From NCBI RefSeq assembly GCF_003014695.1, contig NZ_PYAS01000002.1, positions 186,001-250,000 of the forward strand: a DNA stretch of 64,000 nt, in the 5' to 3' direction. Numbering within the stretch: the first letter of the stretch is position 1; each line of letters begins with the position of its first letter. Position numbers and translations under genes: made by a program. This document shows positions 35,239 to 44,740 of this stretch, in pieces. Origin of the DNA: Dyadobacter jiangsuensis. GTDB taxonomy: Bacteria > Bacteroidota > Bacteroidia > Cytophagales > Spirosomataceae. Below the pieces are notes generated by a model. The model worked only from the letters and a program-made list of their open reading frames with translations, searched no databases and was not told where the DNA came from.

Positions 35239-38200
35239 ATGGGAAAAAATCTACTAAGACTTATCGTCATGTTGCTGATGGTAAGCGCCCCGGTTCTCGC
35301 CCAAACGATCACCGGAAAAGTAACCAGCGGTTCTGACGGCTCCACGCTGCCGGGCGTTTCCGTTCTGGTAAAGGGTTCCACCACCGGTACCACCACTGAT
35401 GCCGATGGTACTTATAGCGTTGCTGCTTCTGGCAAGGCTACCCTCGTATTTTCTTACATCGGGTACAAAACCCAGGAAGTAGCGGTAGGCAATAGCAACG
35501 TATTGAACGTTACGCTGGTCGAAGATGCTTCTGTTTTGCAGGAAGTAACCGTAACAGCGTTGGGTATCCCTAAAGAATCGCGTGCGCTGGGTTATGCGAC
35601 TACGACGATCAAGAACGATGCGTTGATCAAAACCGCTTCTCCCAACTTTGCAACAGCACTTTACGGTAAAGCGCCGGGTGTAACTATCAATGCTACTCCG
35701 GGTGGTGCGACATCCGGTGTGAGTATCAGCGTTCGTGGGTTCAACTCCATCAACGGTAACACTCAGCCATTGATCGTATTGGACGGTATCCCCATTCGTA
35801 ATGGCGAGTCCCGCAATGGCGACTACTGGGGTGACCAGCGTATTCGTGGTAACGGTCTTCTTGACTTGAACCCGGCTGATATCGAGAATATTACCGTATT
35901 GAAAGGTGCTTCGGCGGCTGCATTGTACGGTTCGGAAGCGGTGAACGGGGTATTGCTCGTGACTTCCAAAACCGGTAAAGGAAGAAAAGGAATAGGCGTT
36001 GATTTCAGCGCAAGTTACAGCGTTGATAAAATTGCTTACCTGCCACGTTATCAGGATGTAAGAGGTCCTGGTTACCTGAAAAACTATGTAGATGCAGGCC
36101 AGGATGCAAACGGCTTCATTTATTATGATACAGATGGAGACGGAACCAAAGAAACCCGCGGCTTGCTGGGAGCGACTGTAAACTTCGGTCCTAAATTCGA
36201 TGGTCAGCCTGTAATGGCATTCGATGGTAAAATCCGCCCTTACTCTCCATCAGGAAACAGCTACGCAGATTTGTTCCAGAACGCGAACAGCTCCAACATC
36301 AACCTTTCGGTGTCGAAAGCTACGGATAACTCTACAGTTCGTTTCTCTTTCACTCGTCAGGACAACGGCATGATCAGCTACGACGCGAAAAACAGCAAGA
36401 ACATTGCTAACCTGAACGCAAGCTTTAATGCGAACAAGAAGTTGAAAACGGATTTGATGGTGAACTACATCAACCAGAAAACGCACAACCGTCCGTTCAA
36501 AGTTGACCGTCTGATCAACAACTTCACCGGTATGATGAACCGTTTCGAAGCTGCTGACTGGTATTTTGATAAATATCAAACCAGCCAGGGCTACAAGTAT
36601 GTGACGCAGTCATCAGGTAACCCAAGCTTGACACCGGCTGAAAACATCAGGTACAACGGTTTCAAAACTGACCTTGCTGACTACGTTTGGAATACCAGAA
36701 AGAACACTGCTGACGAATGGAGCGACCGCGTGATCGCGAGCATTACGCAACACTGGCAAATCACCGACGAATTGAAACTCCGTGGCCGTATCGGTACTGA
36801 CTTTACTTCGGAGCGTTTGCAAAACAACAATGCTACCGAGAAGCCATTGGCGTTCGGTTACACTGGTAGCTTCAGCATGGCCAACAACATGTACAGAAAC
36901 GTGTACGGAGAAGCATTGGCGACTTATAACAAAAAGTTGACTGACGATATCTCTGTTGCATTGATGGCAGGTTACAACGCCTACAAGCAGATGGATACCA
37001 AAATAAGCAACAGCACCGACGGCGGATTGAGTACTGAGAACTTCTTTGACCTTTCGGCTTCTGTGAATAACATTACCACTTCAAGAGAACGTAACAACTG
37101 GACGCGTGACGCGATTATCGGAACGGCACAATTCGACTATAAAGGAATGTTCTTCATTGAAGGTACCATCCGTCGTGACCGTACGTCGACACTTGCTCCC
37201 GGAAACAACGCATTCGTTTACCCATCTGTGAACGCATCTTACGTATTCACCGACGGACTGAACCTGCCTGCTTTCTTTAGCTATGGTAAATTGCGCGGAT
37301 CATGGGGTGAAGTAGGTAACTATCCTCCGACCTACGGCGCGAACGTTGCTTACAAGCAAGGTACATTGAACATTCAGCAAAATGGTGGCCAGTCGGTATT
37401 GTATACTTATATGGATGCTGCCTTTGGTAATGATAAAATCCGTCCTGAAAGAAAGCGCGAGTTTGAATTCGGTTTGGAGACTAAATTCTTCAACAACCGT
37501 GTAGGCCTCGATGTCGCTTACTATAATGCACAGATCGTAGATCAGATTCTGCCACTTACTATTGCAGCTACAACAGGAGCGCGCTCTATTCTGGCTAACG
37601 TAGGTACTTTGAGAAACCAGGGTGTGGAATTGGCATTCAATGTTTCACCGATCCAGGGTAAAACACTGAACGATTTCAACTGGGATCTGACTTTGAACCT
37701 TGCGAAAAACGTGAACAAAGTAGAGAAACTGGCTAACAACTCTACCGAGTTGCTTCACTCCGACCTTGATGGTAATGCAGCGCAGATTCGTTCGGTAGTA
37801 GGTCAGCCAATGGGTGATATTTATGCGCACGGCATCCTTAAAAACGAAAAAGGTCAGGCTGTTGTAGGTCCAAACGGTCTTTACCAACTGGACGGAGCAA
37901 ACTGGATTAAAGTAGGTAATGCAATGCCAAAACTGACCGGTGGTTTGATCAACAGCTTCTCATGGAAAGGTTTCACCCTTGATGCGATTACCGACTTCCG
38001 TTTCGGCGGTTCTATCATGCCGACTGGTATCAACTGGATGACCTCACGCGGTTTGACCAAAGAAAGCTTGAACTACATGGATGCAGAGCACGGCGGAATG
38101 AGCTATTACCTCGATGCAAACGGAAAAGGTATTCCTACAACCGCAGCGACAGGCCCTGCCGGACAGACTGTTTACCACGATGGTATGTTGATGGACGGTG

Positions 38201-38568
38201 TACTCGCTACCGGCGAAGCCAACACCAACATCGTTTCGCAAGCCGTGTACTACAACGCTACTTACAACTGGGGTGGTCCTCAATACGGTAACGCACGTTA
38301 CGAACTGTACGTGAAGAAAAACACTTACATCAAAATGCGTGAGATCTCACTTGCATACCGCCTGCCTTCTTTCATCGGAAGCAAGATCGGCGCTTCGAAC
38401 GTGACCCTCTCGGTATTCGGACGTAACCTGTTCTTCATCTACCGTACTATCAAAGACCTCGATGCAGAACAGACCAACACTTCTACAAGATGGTATGAAA
38501 ACATCTCCAACGCAGGTGCTAACCCATCGTTCCGTACTGCGGGTGTAATGTTGAGAGCCAGCTTCTAA
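35239..38568 (+). CDS. SusC/RagA family TonB-linked outer-membrane protein
   Basis: An 1109-residue TonB-dependent transporter. The signal peptide (residues 1-21, ending LAQT) is followed by a carboxypeptidase regulatory-like domain (ITGKVTSGSDGSTLPGVSVLVKG, about 23-95), a TonB-box region (LQEVTVTALGIPKE), the plug (YGKAPGVTINATPGGATSGVSISVRGFNS with PLIVLDGIPI) and the 22-strand barrel ending RTAGVMLRASF, whose last residue is the required aromatic. With SusD it forms a lidded importer for oligosaccharides or peptides at the cell surface. No glycoside hydrolase or sigma/anti-sigma pair is adjacent, so the substrate cannot be predicted. Confidence 0.95.
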   Translation: MGKNLLRLIVMLLMVSAPVLAQTITGKVTSGSDGSTLPGVSVLVKGSTTGTTTDADGTYSVAASGKATLVFSYIGYKTQEVAVGNSNVLNVTLVEDASVLQEVTVTALGIPKESRALGYATTTIKNDALIKTASPNFATALYGKAPGVTINATPGGATSGVSISVRGFNSINGNTQPLIVLDGIPIRNGESRNGDYWGDQRIRGNGLLDLNPADIENITVLKGASAAALYGSEAVNGVLLVTSKTGKGRKGIGVDFSASYSVDKIAYLPRYQDVRGPGYLKNYVDAGQDANGFIYYDTDGDGTKETRGLLGATVNFGPKFDGQPVMAFDGKIRPYSPSGNSYADLFQNANSSNINLSVSKATDNSTVRFSFTRQDNGMISYDAKNSKNIANLNASFNANKKLKTDLMVNYINQKTHNRPFKVDRLINNFTGMMNRFEAADWYFDKYQTSQGYKYVTQSSGNPSLTPAENIRYNGFKTDLADYVWNTRKNTADEWSDRVIASITQHWQITDELKLRGRIGTDFTSERLQNNNATEKPLAFGYTGSFSMANNMYRNVYGEALATYNKKLTDDISVALMAGYNAYKQMDTKISNSTDGGLSTENFFDLSASVNNITTSRERNNWTRDAIIGTAQFDYKGMFFIEGTIRRDRTSTLAPGNNAFVYPSVNASYVFTDGLNLPAFFSYGKLRGSWGEVGNYPPTYGANVAYKQGTLNIQQNGGQSVLYTYMDAAFGNDKIRPERKREFEFGLETKFFNNRVGLDVAYYNAQIVDQILPLTIAATTGARSILANVGTLRNQGVELAFNVSPIQGKTLNDFNWDLTLNLAKNVNKVEKLANNSTELLHSDLDGNAAQIRSVVGQPMGDIYAHGILKNEKGQAVVGPNGLYQLDGANWIKVGNAMPKLTGGLINSFSWKGFTLDAITDFRFGGSIMPTGINWMTSRGLTKESLNYMDAEHGGMSYYLDANGKGIPTTAATGPAGQTVYHDGMLMDGVLATGEANTNIVSQAVYYNATYNWGGPQYGNARYELYVKKNTYIKMREISLAYRLPSFIGSKIGASNVTLSVFGRNLFFIYRTIKDLDAEQTNTSTRWYENISNAGANPSFRTAGVMLRASF

Positions 38569-38581
38569 TTTCAATCAGACT

Positions 38582-40177
38582 ATGAAAATGAAAAAGATAT
38601 CATCAGTTATTTTGGCGGGGCTCATGCTTGTGGCAGCGTCCTGCAAGGAGTCCGATTTCAGCGACATATATCCTGATCCTTCGAAGATCTCTGCAACGAC
38701 GGTCGAGAAGCAATTCACAGGGTTCCTTCAATCCAATAAGGACTATGTATTGCCGGGCTACACGCATTACTTCACAATGCTCCGCATTACATTGAACCAA
38801 TACAACCAGTCGATCGGCTGGGTGAACGGTTCAGGTCAGTATGTGCCGGGTTCGGCGGGTGTGGAGAACATTTGGTTCAACTATTACAACCTGCTGGCTC
38901 AATACCGCGAGCTGCAAAAGGTTTACAATTCGAAAACTGCCGATGAGCAAGCTGACCGCAAGTTCTTCATGACAGTTGCGAAGATCTATCTCTACGATCA
39001 GACGCAAAGAATGGTAGACGTATTCGGTGCAATCCCTTTCACCGAAGCGGGTATGGTAAGTACAAATGGTGGTGACTACAATTCTTCGGCTGCGAAATTC
39101 GACGATCCGCAGGTACTTTATACGCTGATGCTTGACGATCTGAAAAGCATTGCTGCCGAGCTGAATGCAACGACTATCAATGCAGGTTATCAGAAATCGT
39201 TCCAGACGCAGGACTTTATCAATAAAGGAGACCTGACTGCCTGGAAACGTTACTGCAACTCGCTGCGTCTTCGTATGCTGAACCGTGTTTCGGACGTAGC
39301 TGCATTCCAGTCACGCTCTAACTCGGAAATCGCAGAGATTTTGGGCAATGCAACAACATATCCAACTGTTGAAACCAACGACCAGAATATCCAGATCAAT
39401 GTTTACGATATCAACAGCCCTATCAACTCGAAAGGCTTCCAGGAAGGTATGGGCCCTGGTACATGGTATGGTAACACTGCTGGTAAGAAGTTGATCGACT
39501 TCCTGAGCAACAACGCTGACCCACGTTTGCGCATGTTGTTCGAGCCGGGTGCTAATGCTGGCGGAAAGTATATCGGTATTGATCCAATGGCTACTGCTCA
39601 GGCACAAACCGAACTTTCTAATGCAGGACAAGTTGCGATTTACAACCGTTACGTAACCAACTACAATCAGTTCTTCCCAGGTATCATCATCAATGCACCC
39701 GAGGTAAACCTGATCAAAGCGGAGTATTACCTGAGATCGGGTAACGATGCGTCTGCAAAAACGGCTTACGAAACGGCGATCGGCCAGTCAATGGATTTCT
39801 ATAACCGTATCAACAACGTGAGCAACGCGGCGCAAGGAGTCAAACCTGCGAACGTAACAACCGCAGAAGCTACGGCGTACATCGCTGGAAACGGCGTAAG
39901 CTGGGCAAAAGCAACTACCGCTGCTCAAAAACTGGAACTGATCGCAGGACAGAAATGGGTACACTACAACCTGGTGCAGCCGTACGAGAACTGGGCAGAT
40001 ATCCGTCGTTTGAACATGCCGACATTGAGCTTCTGGGTTGACAACAACAACAACCAGACACTCCCTCCGGTAAGATTGAACTACCCAGGTAACGAGATCA
40101 CTTACAACCCTGCCAATTACGCGGCGGTTCGTGAAAACGATAAACTCACTACCAAGCTTTTCTGGGACGTGAAATAA
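38582..40177 (+). CDS. SusD/RagB family surface lipoprotein
   Basis: A 531-residue lipoprotein that acts as the lid of the SusC transporter encoded 13 bp upstream. The signal ends at LVAASCKES with the lipidated cysteine near residue 21, followed by acidic residues (ESDFSDIYPD) that fit surface export. The helical TPR-like body shows YDQTQRMVDVFGAIPFTEA and VNLIKAEYYLRSGNDASAKTAYETAI. It belongs to the SusD-like_2 branch by layout. The SusC/SusD pair ends at a strong terminator. Confidence 0.94.
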   Translation: MKMKKISSVILAGLMLVAASCKESDFSDIYPDPSKISATTVEKQFTGFLQSNKDYVLPGYTHYFTMLRITLNQYNQSIGWVNGSGQYVPGSAGVENIWFNYYNLLAQYRELQKVYNSKTADEQADRKFFMTVAKIYLYDQTQRMVDVFGAIPFTEAGMVSTNGGDYNSSAAKFDDPQVLYTLMLDDLKSIAAELNATTINAGYQKSFQTQDFINKGDLTAWKRYCNSLRLRMLNRVSDVAAFQSRSNSEIAEILGNATTYPTVETNDQNIQINVYDINSPINSKGFQEGMGPGTWYGNTAGKKLIDFLSNNADPRLRMLFEPGANAGGKYIGIDPMATAQAQTELSNAGQVAIYNRYVTNYNQFFPGIIINAPEVNLIKAEYYLRSGNDASAKTAYETAIGQSMDFYNRINNVSNAAQGVKPANVTTAEATAYIAGNGVSWAKATTAAQKLELIAGQKWVHYNLVQPYENWADIRRLNMPTLSFWVDNNNNQTLPPVRLNYPGNEITYNPANYAAVRENDKLTTKLFWDVK

Positions 40178-40221
40178 TAATACCCGGATTGATAATACCA
40201 ATCAGATTTAGTTAGGAAAGG

Positions 40222-40250
40222 AAAGAGGCGGTCGTTTGACCTGCCTCTTT
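40222..40250 (+). terminator. Terminator of the susCD operon
   Basis: AAAGAGGCGGTC (40222-40233) pairs with GACCTGCCTCTTT (40238-40250) with one bulged base, followed by a T-run to 40254. Confidence 0.85.
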
Positions 40251-40275
40251 TTTTGCTTTAAACCGGAGCGGGACT

Positions 40276-41829
40276 TTATCTGCGCCTGTTGGTAAGTACG
40301 AGTAGCTGTGGAAATGACAACTGGCCGCGGGAGATCAGTTTGGTCATTTCTCCGATGGTATGAAAATAGGAACCCAGTACAATATCCGTGTCGCCGTCCT
40401 GGTCAAAATCGGCGGCTTCCATGGTGAGCCATTTGCCGGCCGCGGCCATCGGGGTTGAAAATGCTTTGAAGCTCATTTTGCCCTCATTGGATAAATAGAT
40501 GAAGCTATGCGCCGGATTAGCGAGGTCTGAGTAAAATGCGGTGGCGGCAATGTCGATATCACCATCGAGGTCGAAATCGCGGGCAACGGCCTTGCTGGCA
40601 CCATAGAGTGGGAAAAACCAGGCGAGTTTGAAGTTGTCTTTTCCGTCGTTCAGATACAACCGCACGCCGTGGTAGTTTTTGTCGATGGGCGAGAGATCCC
40701 AGTTGTCGCCATTGGTGAGCAGAATGTCCTGAAAGCCGTCTTGGTTGAAATCCACCATTTCAAAATAGCTCATGCCATAGGAAGGTGGAAACTGCAAAAC
40801 GGTTTTCTCTTTGAATTTTCCGTTCCCAAGGTTATAAAATACGGTTACCTGCTCCCATGCCTGAGCCATAAGGGCTATGATGTCCGGCTTTTTATCGCCA
40901 TTCAAGTCGCGGATTTCGGCTCTTCTGGCACCCGGCAGTTCTTTTAATATATGCTCCTTGTCTTGCTCGAAATTGTCCAGCCAGAACAGTTTACCCGAAT
41001 GATTGCCAAAGCCGCAGATCAGCGCGTCTTCTTTTCCATCCATATTTAAGTCCCCGGCTGTGAACTGTACAGGGCGGGGAAGATGCTGTATGTTTACAAG
41101 CGACGGGTCTGTCGTTTTGGATAGCGGCATGAGCCTGCCCGTACGCTGGTCGGATGGCTTGAAAACACCGATGGAAAGCAAGCGCGGCGGGGCGTTTTTA
41201 GGGAAATCAATATCGGTCGGGGCGGAATCGATCCACCAGGTGTCTTTCAATCCGGCCTTCCCGAATACATACAATGCATTCTGATCATCGCCGATGTAGA
41301 GCTGCGATGAAGCCGGATCATATTTCAGGAGCGAAGTTTTAGGAACTTCTTTGTCTCCTACGGTCAGGTCGGAGACATGGAAAAGCCGTAGGGAGTCCGT
41401 TATGGGCAGTGCTTTTTCCTGCGGAAGCGGTACCTCAGGGGCCGTAGAGCGGTAATAGGCCAGGATCTTTTTCCATTCACTTTCCGAAATGAGTTGTGCT
41501 TCGGGATAAACATTCAGCTCCTGCATTACGCGCTTTTCTTCCGGGATCAGGTCCGCGTAAGGATCCTCGCCGTTTGCCCGGATACCCAGCCGCAGCCCCA
41601 TATTAGGCAGCACGCTGGTTGCCCATGTTTTTTTGTCCAGCAGGGAAGGGTCGGGGAACAAATGGCAGCGCTGGCAATAATCCATCGCCAGTTTTTTTCC
41701 TTCCTGGACCGAATCGGCTAGTGGCGTGCGGGCCGATTCAGATCCCGGTATTCCCGCCTGAAAAGAAAGCGAAAGCCCCGCCATTCCGATGGGTACAGAA
41801 ATGAGCAGGGCCTTTTTCAAAAGTATCAT
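40276..41829 (-). CDS. FG-GAP/VCBS repeat protein with one c-type haem motif
   Basis: A 517-residue exported protein. The N-terminal hydrophobic segment (about residues 6-25) is followed by a small cytochrome-like domain with a single haem-binding motif CQRCH (residues 52-56) and LFPDPSLLDKKTWATSVLPNMG. The remainder is a beta-propeller of FG-GAP repeats with calcium-type loops such as DLNMDGKEDALICGFG, DLNGDKKPDIIALM, DFNQDGFQDILLTNGD, DFDLDGDIDIAATAFY and DFDQDGDTDIVLGSY. Propeller plus haem suggests a periplasmic electron-transfer or binding role; no partner enzyme is next to it. It is 10 bp downstream of argH on the same strand, so read-through transcription is possible. Confidence 0.82.
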   Translation of the reverse strand: MILLKKALLISVPIGMAGLSLSFQAGIPGSESARTPLADSVQEGKKLAMDYCQRCHLFPDPSLLDKKTWATSVLPNMGLRLGIRANGEDPYADLIPEEKRVMQELNVYPEAQLISESEWKKILAYYRSTAPEVPLPQEKALPITDSLRLFHVSDLTVGDKEVPKTSLLKYDPASSQLYIGDDQNALYVFGKAGLKDTWWIDSAPTDIDFPKNAPPRLLSIGVFKPSDQRTGRLMPLSKTTDPSLVNIQHLPRPVQFTAGDLNMDGKEDALICGFGNHSGKLFWLDNFEQDKEHILKELPGARRAEIRDLNGDKKPDIIALMAQAWEQVTVFYNLGNGKFKEKTVLQFPPSYGMSYFEMVDFNQDGFQDILLTNGDNWDLSPIDKNYHGVRLYLNDGKDNFKLAWFFPLYGASKAVARDFDLDGDIDIAATAFYSDLANPAHSFIYLSNEGKMSFKAFSTPMAAAGKWLTMEAADFDQDGDTDIVLGSYFHTIGEMTKLISRGQLSFPQLLVLTNRRR

Positions 41830-41839
41830 GACGGATCGC

Positions 41840-43174
41840 TTAACGGATCAGATTATCGAGCGTTTCCAAAACTTTATCGTAACCGAACGCCCCAATCTCC
41901 CGCTCCATCCGCGCACGAATGGCCTCCGTTTGCAAATTGCCGATGCTTCCCTCATGGTTATGTTTCAATTCGCGTGGTGCGGTATAGGTGCCGTCGCCGA
42001 TTTCGGCCCCTACCTGCTTGTAGGCGTCGCGGAAAGGTACGCCGGCGATCACGAGCTCGTTCACGCGCTCGACGCTGAACAACAGGTCGTACTTAGGGTT
42101 GTCGAGCAGGTTTTGTTTTACTTTCAAATGTTCCAGCGTGAATGCGGCGATGTCGAGGCAATCGAGGATTTCGTCGAATGCCGGCATCAGGATTTCTTTC
42201 AGCAGCTGCATATCACGGTGGTAGCCGGAAGGCAGGTTACTCAGCACCATCGTGACCTCCATCGGCAATGCTTTCATGCGGTTGGTTTTCGCGCGGAGGA
42301 GCTCGGCCACGTCCGGGTTCTTCTTGTGCGGCATAATGCTGCTACCGGTCGTGAGGTCGTCGGGTAATACGATGAAGCCGAAGTTTTGGCTATTGTACAG
42401 GCAAACGTCCATAGCAAGCCTGGAAACAGTAGCGGCCAGCGACGCAATGGCGCTCAATGCGGCCTGTTCCGTGCGCCCGCGGCTCATTTGCGCGTAAACA
42501 ACATTATGGTGCATGCCTTCAAAGCCCAGTAATTCGGTAGTGAGCTGGCGGTTCAGCGGGAACGACGAGCCATAGCCTGCACCCGAGCCCAGCGGGTTGC
42601 GGTTGGCGAGGCGGTAAGCGGCATTCAGCTGGATAATATCGTCGATGAGCCCCTCGGCGTAAGCGCCAAACCACAGCCCGAACGACGACGGCATGGCAAT
42701 CTGCAAATGTGTATAACCCGGGAGCAGGTCGTTTTTATGCTCTTCCGATTTGCGCGTCAGCACGTCGAAAAGCTTTTGAGTAGCTTCTACCACCTCGAAA
42801 AGCCGTGCACGTGTGTACAACTTCATGTCCACCAACACCTGGTCGTTACGCGAGCGGCCCGAATGGATTTTTTTGCCCGTATCGCCGAGCTTACGGGTAA
42901 GCAACAGCTCCACCTGCGAATGCACATCCTCGATACCTTCCTCGATGACGAATTCGCCTTGCTGGATTTGCCCGTAAATGGCTTTGAGTTCGGTTTTCAA
43001 TGCGGCCAGATCATCAGCCGTGAGCAAGCCGATGGTTTCGAGCATGGTGGCGTGGGCGATATTGCCCAGCACATCAAATTCGGCCAGATGCAAATCCATC
43101 TCGCGGTCGCGGCCAACCGTGAAACGTTCTATTTTTTCAGAAGTAACAGTATTTTCCTTTTGCCAGAGTTTCAA
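41840..43174 (-). CDS. argH: Argininosuccinate lyase
   Basis: ArgH splits argininosuccinate into arginine and fumarate, the last step of arginine synthesis. The 444-residue protein belongs to the fumarase/aspartase superfamily, with the signature GSSIMPHKKNPDVAELLRAK containing the mobile catalytic serine loop. Other conserved blocks are IHSGRSRNDQVLVDMKLY, LPGYTHLQIAMPSSFG and NPLGSGAGYGSSFPLNR. The other arginine genes are not adjacent, apart from argB 7 kb away, so the pathway is dispersed here. Confidence 0.96.
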   Translation of the reverse strand: MKLWQKENTVTSEKIERFTVGRDREMDLHLAEFDVLGNIAHATMLETIGLLTADDLAALKTELKAIYGQIQQGEFVIEEGIEDVHSQVELLLTRKLGDTGKKIHSGRSRNDQVLVDMKLYTRARLFEVVEATQKLFDVLTRKSEEHKNDLLPGYTHLQIAMPSSFGLWFGAYAEGLIDDIIQLNAAYRLANRNPLGSGAGYGSSFPLNRQLTTELLGFEGMHHNVVYAQMSRGRTEQAALSAIASLAATVSRLAMDVCLYNSQNFGFIVLPDDLTTGSSIMPHKKNPDVAELLRAKTNRMKALPMEVTMVLSNLPSGYHRDMQLLKEILMPAFDEILDCLDIAAFTLEHLKVKQNLLDNPKYDLLFSVERVNELVIAGVPFRDAYKQVGAEIGDGTYTAPRELKHNHEGSIGNLQTEAIRARMEREIGAFGYDKVLETLDNLIR

Positions 43175-43249
43175 AATGCGGGAGTATTAAATTTATCCAT
43201 TTAAAATTCATCACAAATTTAACATCATTAGCTCATTCCTTGCCTTTTT

Positions 43250-43269
43250 CCGTCGACTGAAGTCGACGG
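43250..43269 (-). repeat. REP-like palindrome flanking the transposase, left
   Basis: CCGTCGACTGAAGTCGACGG is a perfect 9-bp stem with a GA loop. Read on the minus strand it is followed by an A/G-rich tail (AAAAAGGCAAGG). It is inverted relative to the right-hand copy at 43921. Confidence 0.8.
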
Positions 43270-43383
43270 CCAGGGGGATTTTTTGTGGTGATGGGTTTTA
43301 TTGTGTTACCAAATGTGGGATTTAGCGTATCAATGAAGACCGCCAGGGGTTTATTGTTGGATGCGTTTAAATCTTCTATTGGT

Positions 43384-43821
43384 ATGAGTTGGAGCCGGAT
43401 TTGGATTCATGTTGTTTTTTCTACGAAATACCGCGCACCGGTACTGAGGGACGAGATTCGTATGAAGGTATTTATGCATATTAAAGAATATGCCATATCG
43501 AAGGGAATCGAGGTGGATGTGGTGAATGGGTATCTTGACCATACACATTGTCTCATATGCCTTGCCCGCGGGCAGACGCTCTCAGATGTAATGAAGATCA
43601 TCAAAGGAGAGTCGGCATACTGGATAAATAAGAATAAGCTGACGACGACCAAGTTTGTCTGGCAGGACGACTATTGGGGTGTAAGTGTGAGCGAGCGCCA
43701 TGTGCCCCTTGTGAGGCGGTACATTTTGAAGCAGGAAGAGCACCACAAAGGCAAAACCTTCGAAACAGAAATCAACAGATTCATGCAAAAATATGGCTGG
43801 ACAAATGCAAACAAAAACTGA
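43384..43821 (+). CDS. REP-associated tyrosine transposase (RAYT, IS200-like Y1)
   Basis: A 145-residue HUH endonuclease of the Y1 transposase family. The metal-binding HxH is in LDHTHCLICL, and the catalytic tyrosine in VRRYILKQEEHHKGKTF; WIHVVFSTKYRAPVL is the family's first strand and KFVWQDDYWGVSVS precedes the tyrosine helix. Such enzymes nick single-stranded hairpins and are thought to spread REP sequences. Perfect palindromes flank the gene on both sides with tails outward. The frame is open back to 43285, but the ATG at 43384 starts the domain. No accessory tnpB is present, as usual for RAYTs. Confidence 0.9.
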   Translation: MSWSRIWIHVVFSTKYRAPVLRDEIRMKVFMHIKEYAISKGIEVDVVNGYLDHTHCLICLARGQTLSDVMKIIKGESAYWINKNKLTTTKFVWQDDYWGVSVSERHVPLVRRYILKQEEHHKGKTFETEINRFMQKYGWTNANKN

Positions 43822-43920
43822 GCCATTTTTTATCTCTCTATCTCTTTATAGTCAGTTTAAAGTCAACTGCAAAAGATGGCTGGAACAGTCACCATCAAAG
43901 ACTGAAAAGCAATCATCCTG

Positions 43921-43940
43921 CCGTCGACTTAAGTCGACGG
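43921..43940 (+). repeat. REP-like palindrome flanking the transposase, right
   Basis: CCGTCGACTTAAGTCGACGG is a perfect 20-nt palindrome followed by the purine-rich tail ATCAGAAGAGAAAG. With the copy at 43250 it brackets the transposase in inverted orientation. Confidence 0.8.
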
Positions 43941-43977
43941 ATCAGAAGAGAAAGAAAATAATTTGTTGATTTTTAGA

Positions 43978-44484
43978 TCATTCCATCATTCTTTTGATCG
44001 CCACAAAGCGCTTGCTATAATATGCTGCATTCAGCAGATCATACCGGATGCCGCCTTTCCAGGCCGAATGGATGAATTTGACATAGCCGGGCGCTACTTC
44101 GGTGATAATACCGACGTGTCCGATACGCTTGCTCTTCGTGCTGTTGCCTTTGAAAAAGATGAGATCGCCGGGCTTGGCATCGTCGAGTTCTACGGCTTCA
44201 CCGTGCTCGGCCTGCGCGGCGCTCGAATGCGGCAACGTAATATTCCATTGATTGAAACAATACCGGACGAAGCCGGAGCAATCAAATCCTCGTTTGGACG
44301 AGCCGCCGGAGCGGTAGGGAATATGTAAATGCTGGGTTGCGAAGGTTACCAGCGATTGGATCGGGTTGAGGCTGTCGGCAGCGGCTGTCGGTGTGCCGGG
44401 TGCTTTGGCGTAAGACGGGATACTGAGTGTATTGGCTGCAAAAAATAGGATTATTACAACGGCAATGCGAATCGAAAAATGCAT
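43978..44484 (-). CDS. NlpC/P60 (C40) family cell-wall hydrolase
   Basis: A 168-residue exported cysteine peptidase that cleaves peptidoglycan stem peptides. The signal peptide covers about residues 1-26. The catalytic cysteine is C69 in RGFDCSGFVRYCF, histidine H123 in IGHVGIITEV, and the third polar residue H139 in FIHSAWKG. The length matches a single NlpC/P60 domain without SH3 modules. It is monocistronic; a REP palindrome lies just past its 3' end. Confidence 0.92.
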   Translation of the reverse strand: MHFSIRIAVVIILFFAANTLSIPSYAKAPGTPTAAADSLNPIQSLVTFATQHLHIPYRSGGSSKRGFDCSGFVRYCFNQWNITLPHSSAAQAEHGEAVELDDAKPGDLIFFKGNSTKSKRIGHVGIITEVAPGYVKFIHSAWKGGIRYDLLNAAYYSKRFVAIKRMME

Positions 44485-44694
44485 GAAATCGAAAGTGGGT
44501 TCAGGACTTTAAATGGTCAAACAAGAGATTCTACGGTTTTTGCGGATGCATACCGCACAATTGTAAAGCTAACGACTTTTTTGCATTTGTCTTATTTTAA
44601 GAAATCGTTATTTTTTGCAATATTTTGTAAATCACTGATTTGCCAGTTTTAGGACTACTTTCATTAAAGTAAAGGTTTAAGCCCCCATTTTGAC

Positions 44695-44702
44695 TACTTT
44701 TG
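44695..44702 (+). promoter_or_regulatory. Putative -7 box of purM
   Basis: TACTTTTG is an exact TAnnTTTG match, 39 bp before the purM start. No convincing -33 TTTG at the usual distance was found. Confidence 0.45.
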
Positions 44703-44740
44703 TGGCGGAATCAGGATAGCTTACTAATTAATACGCTCAG

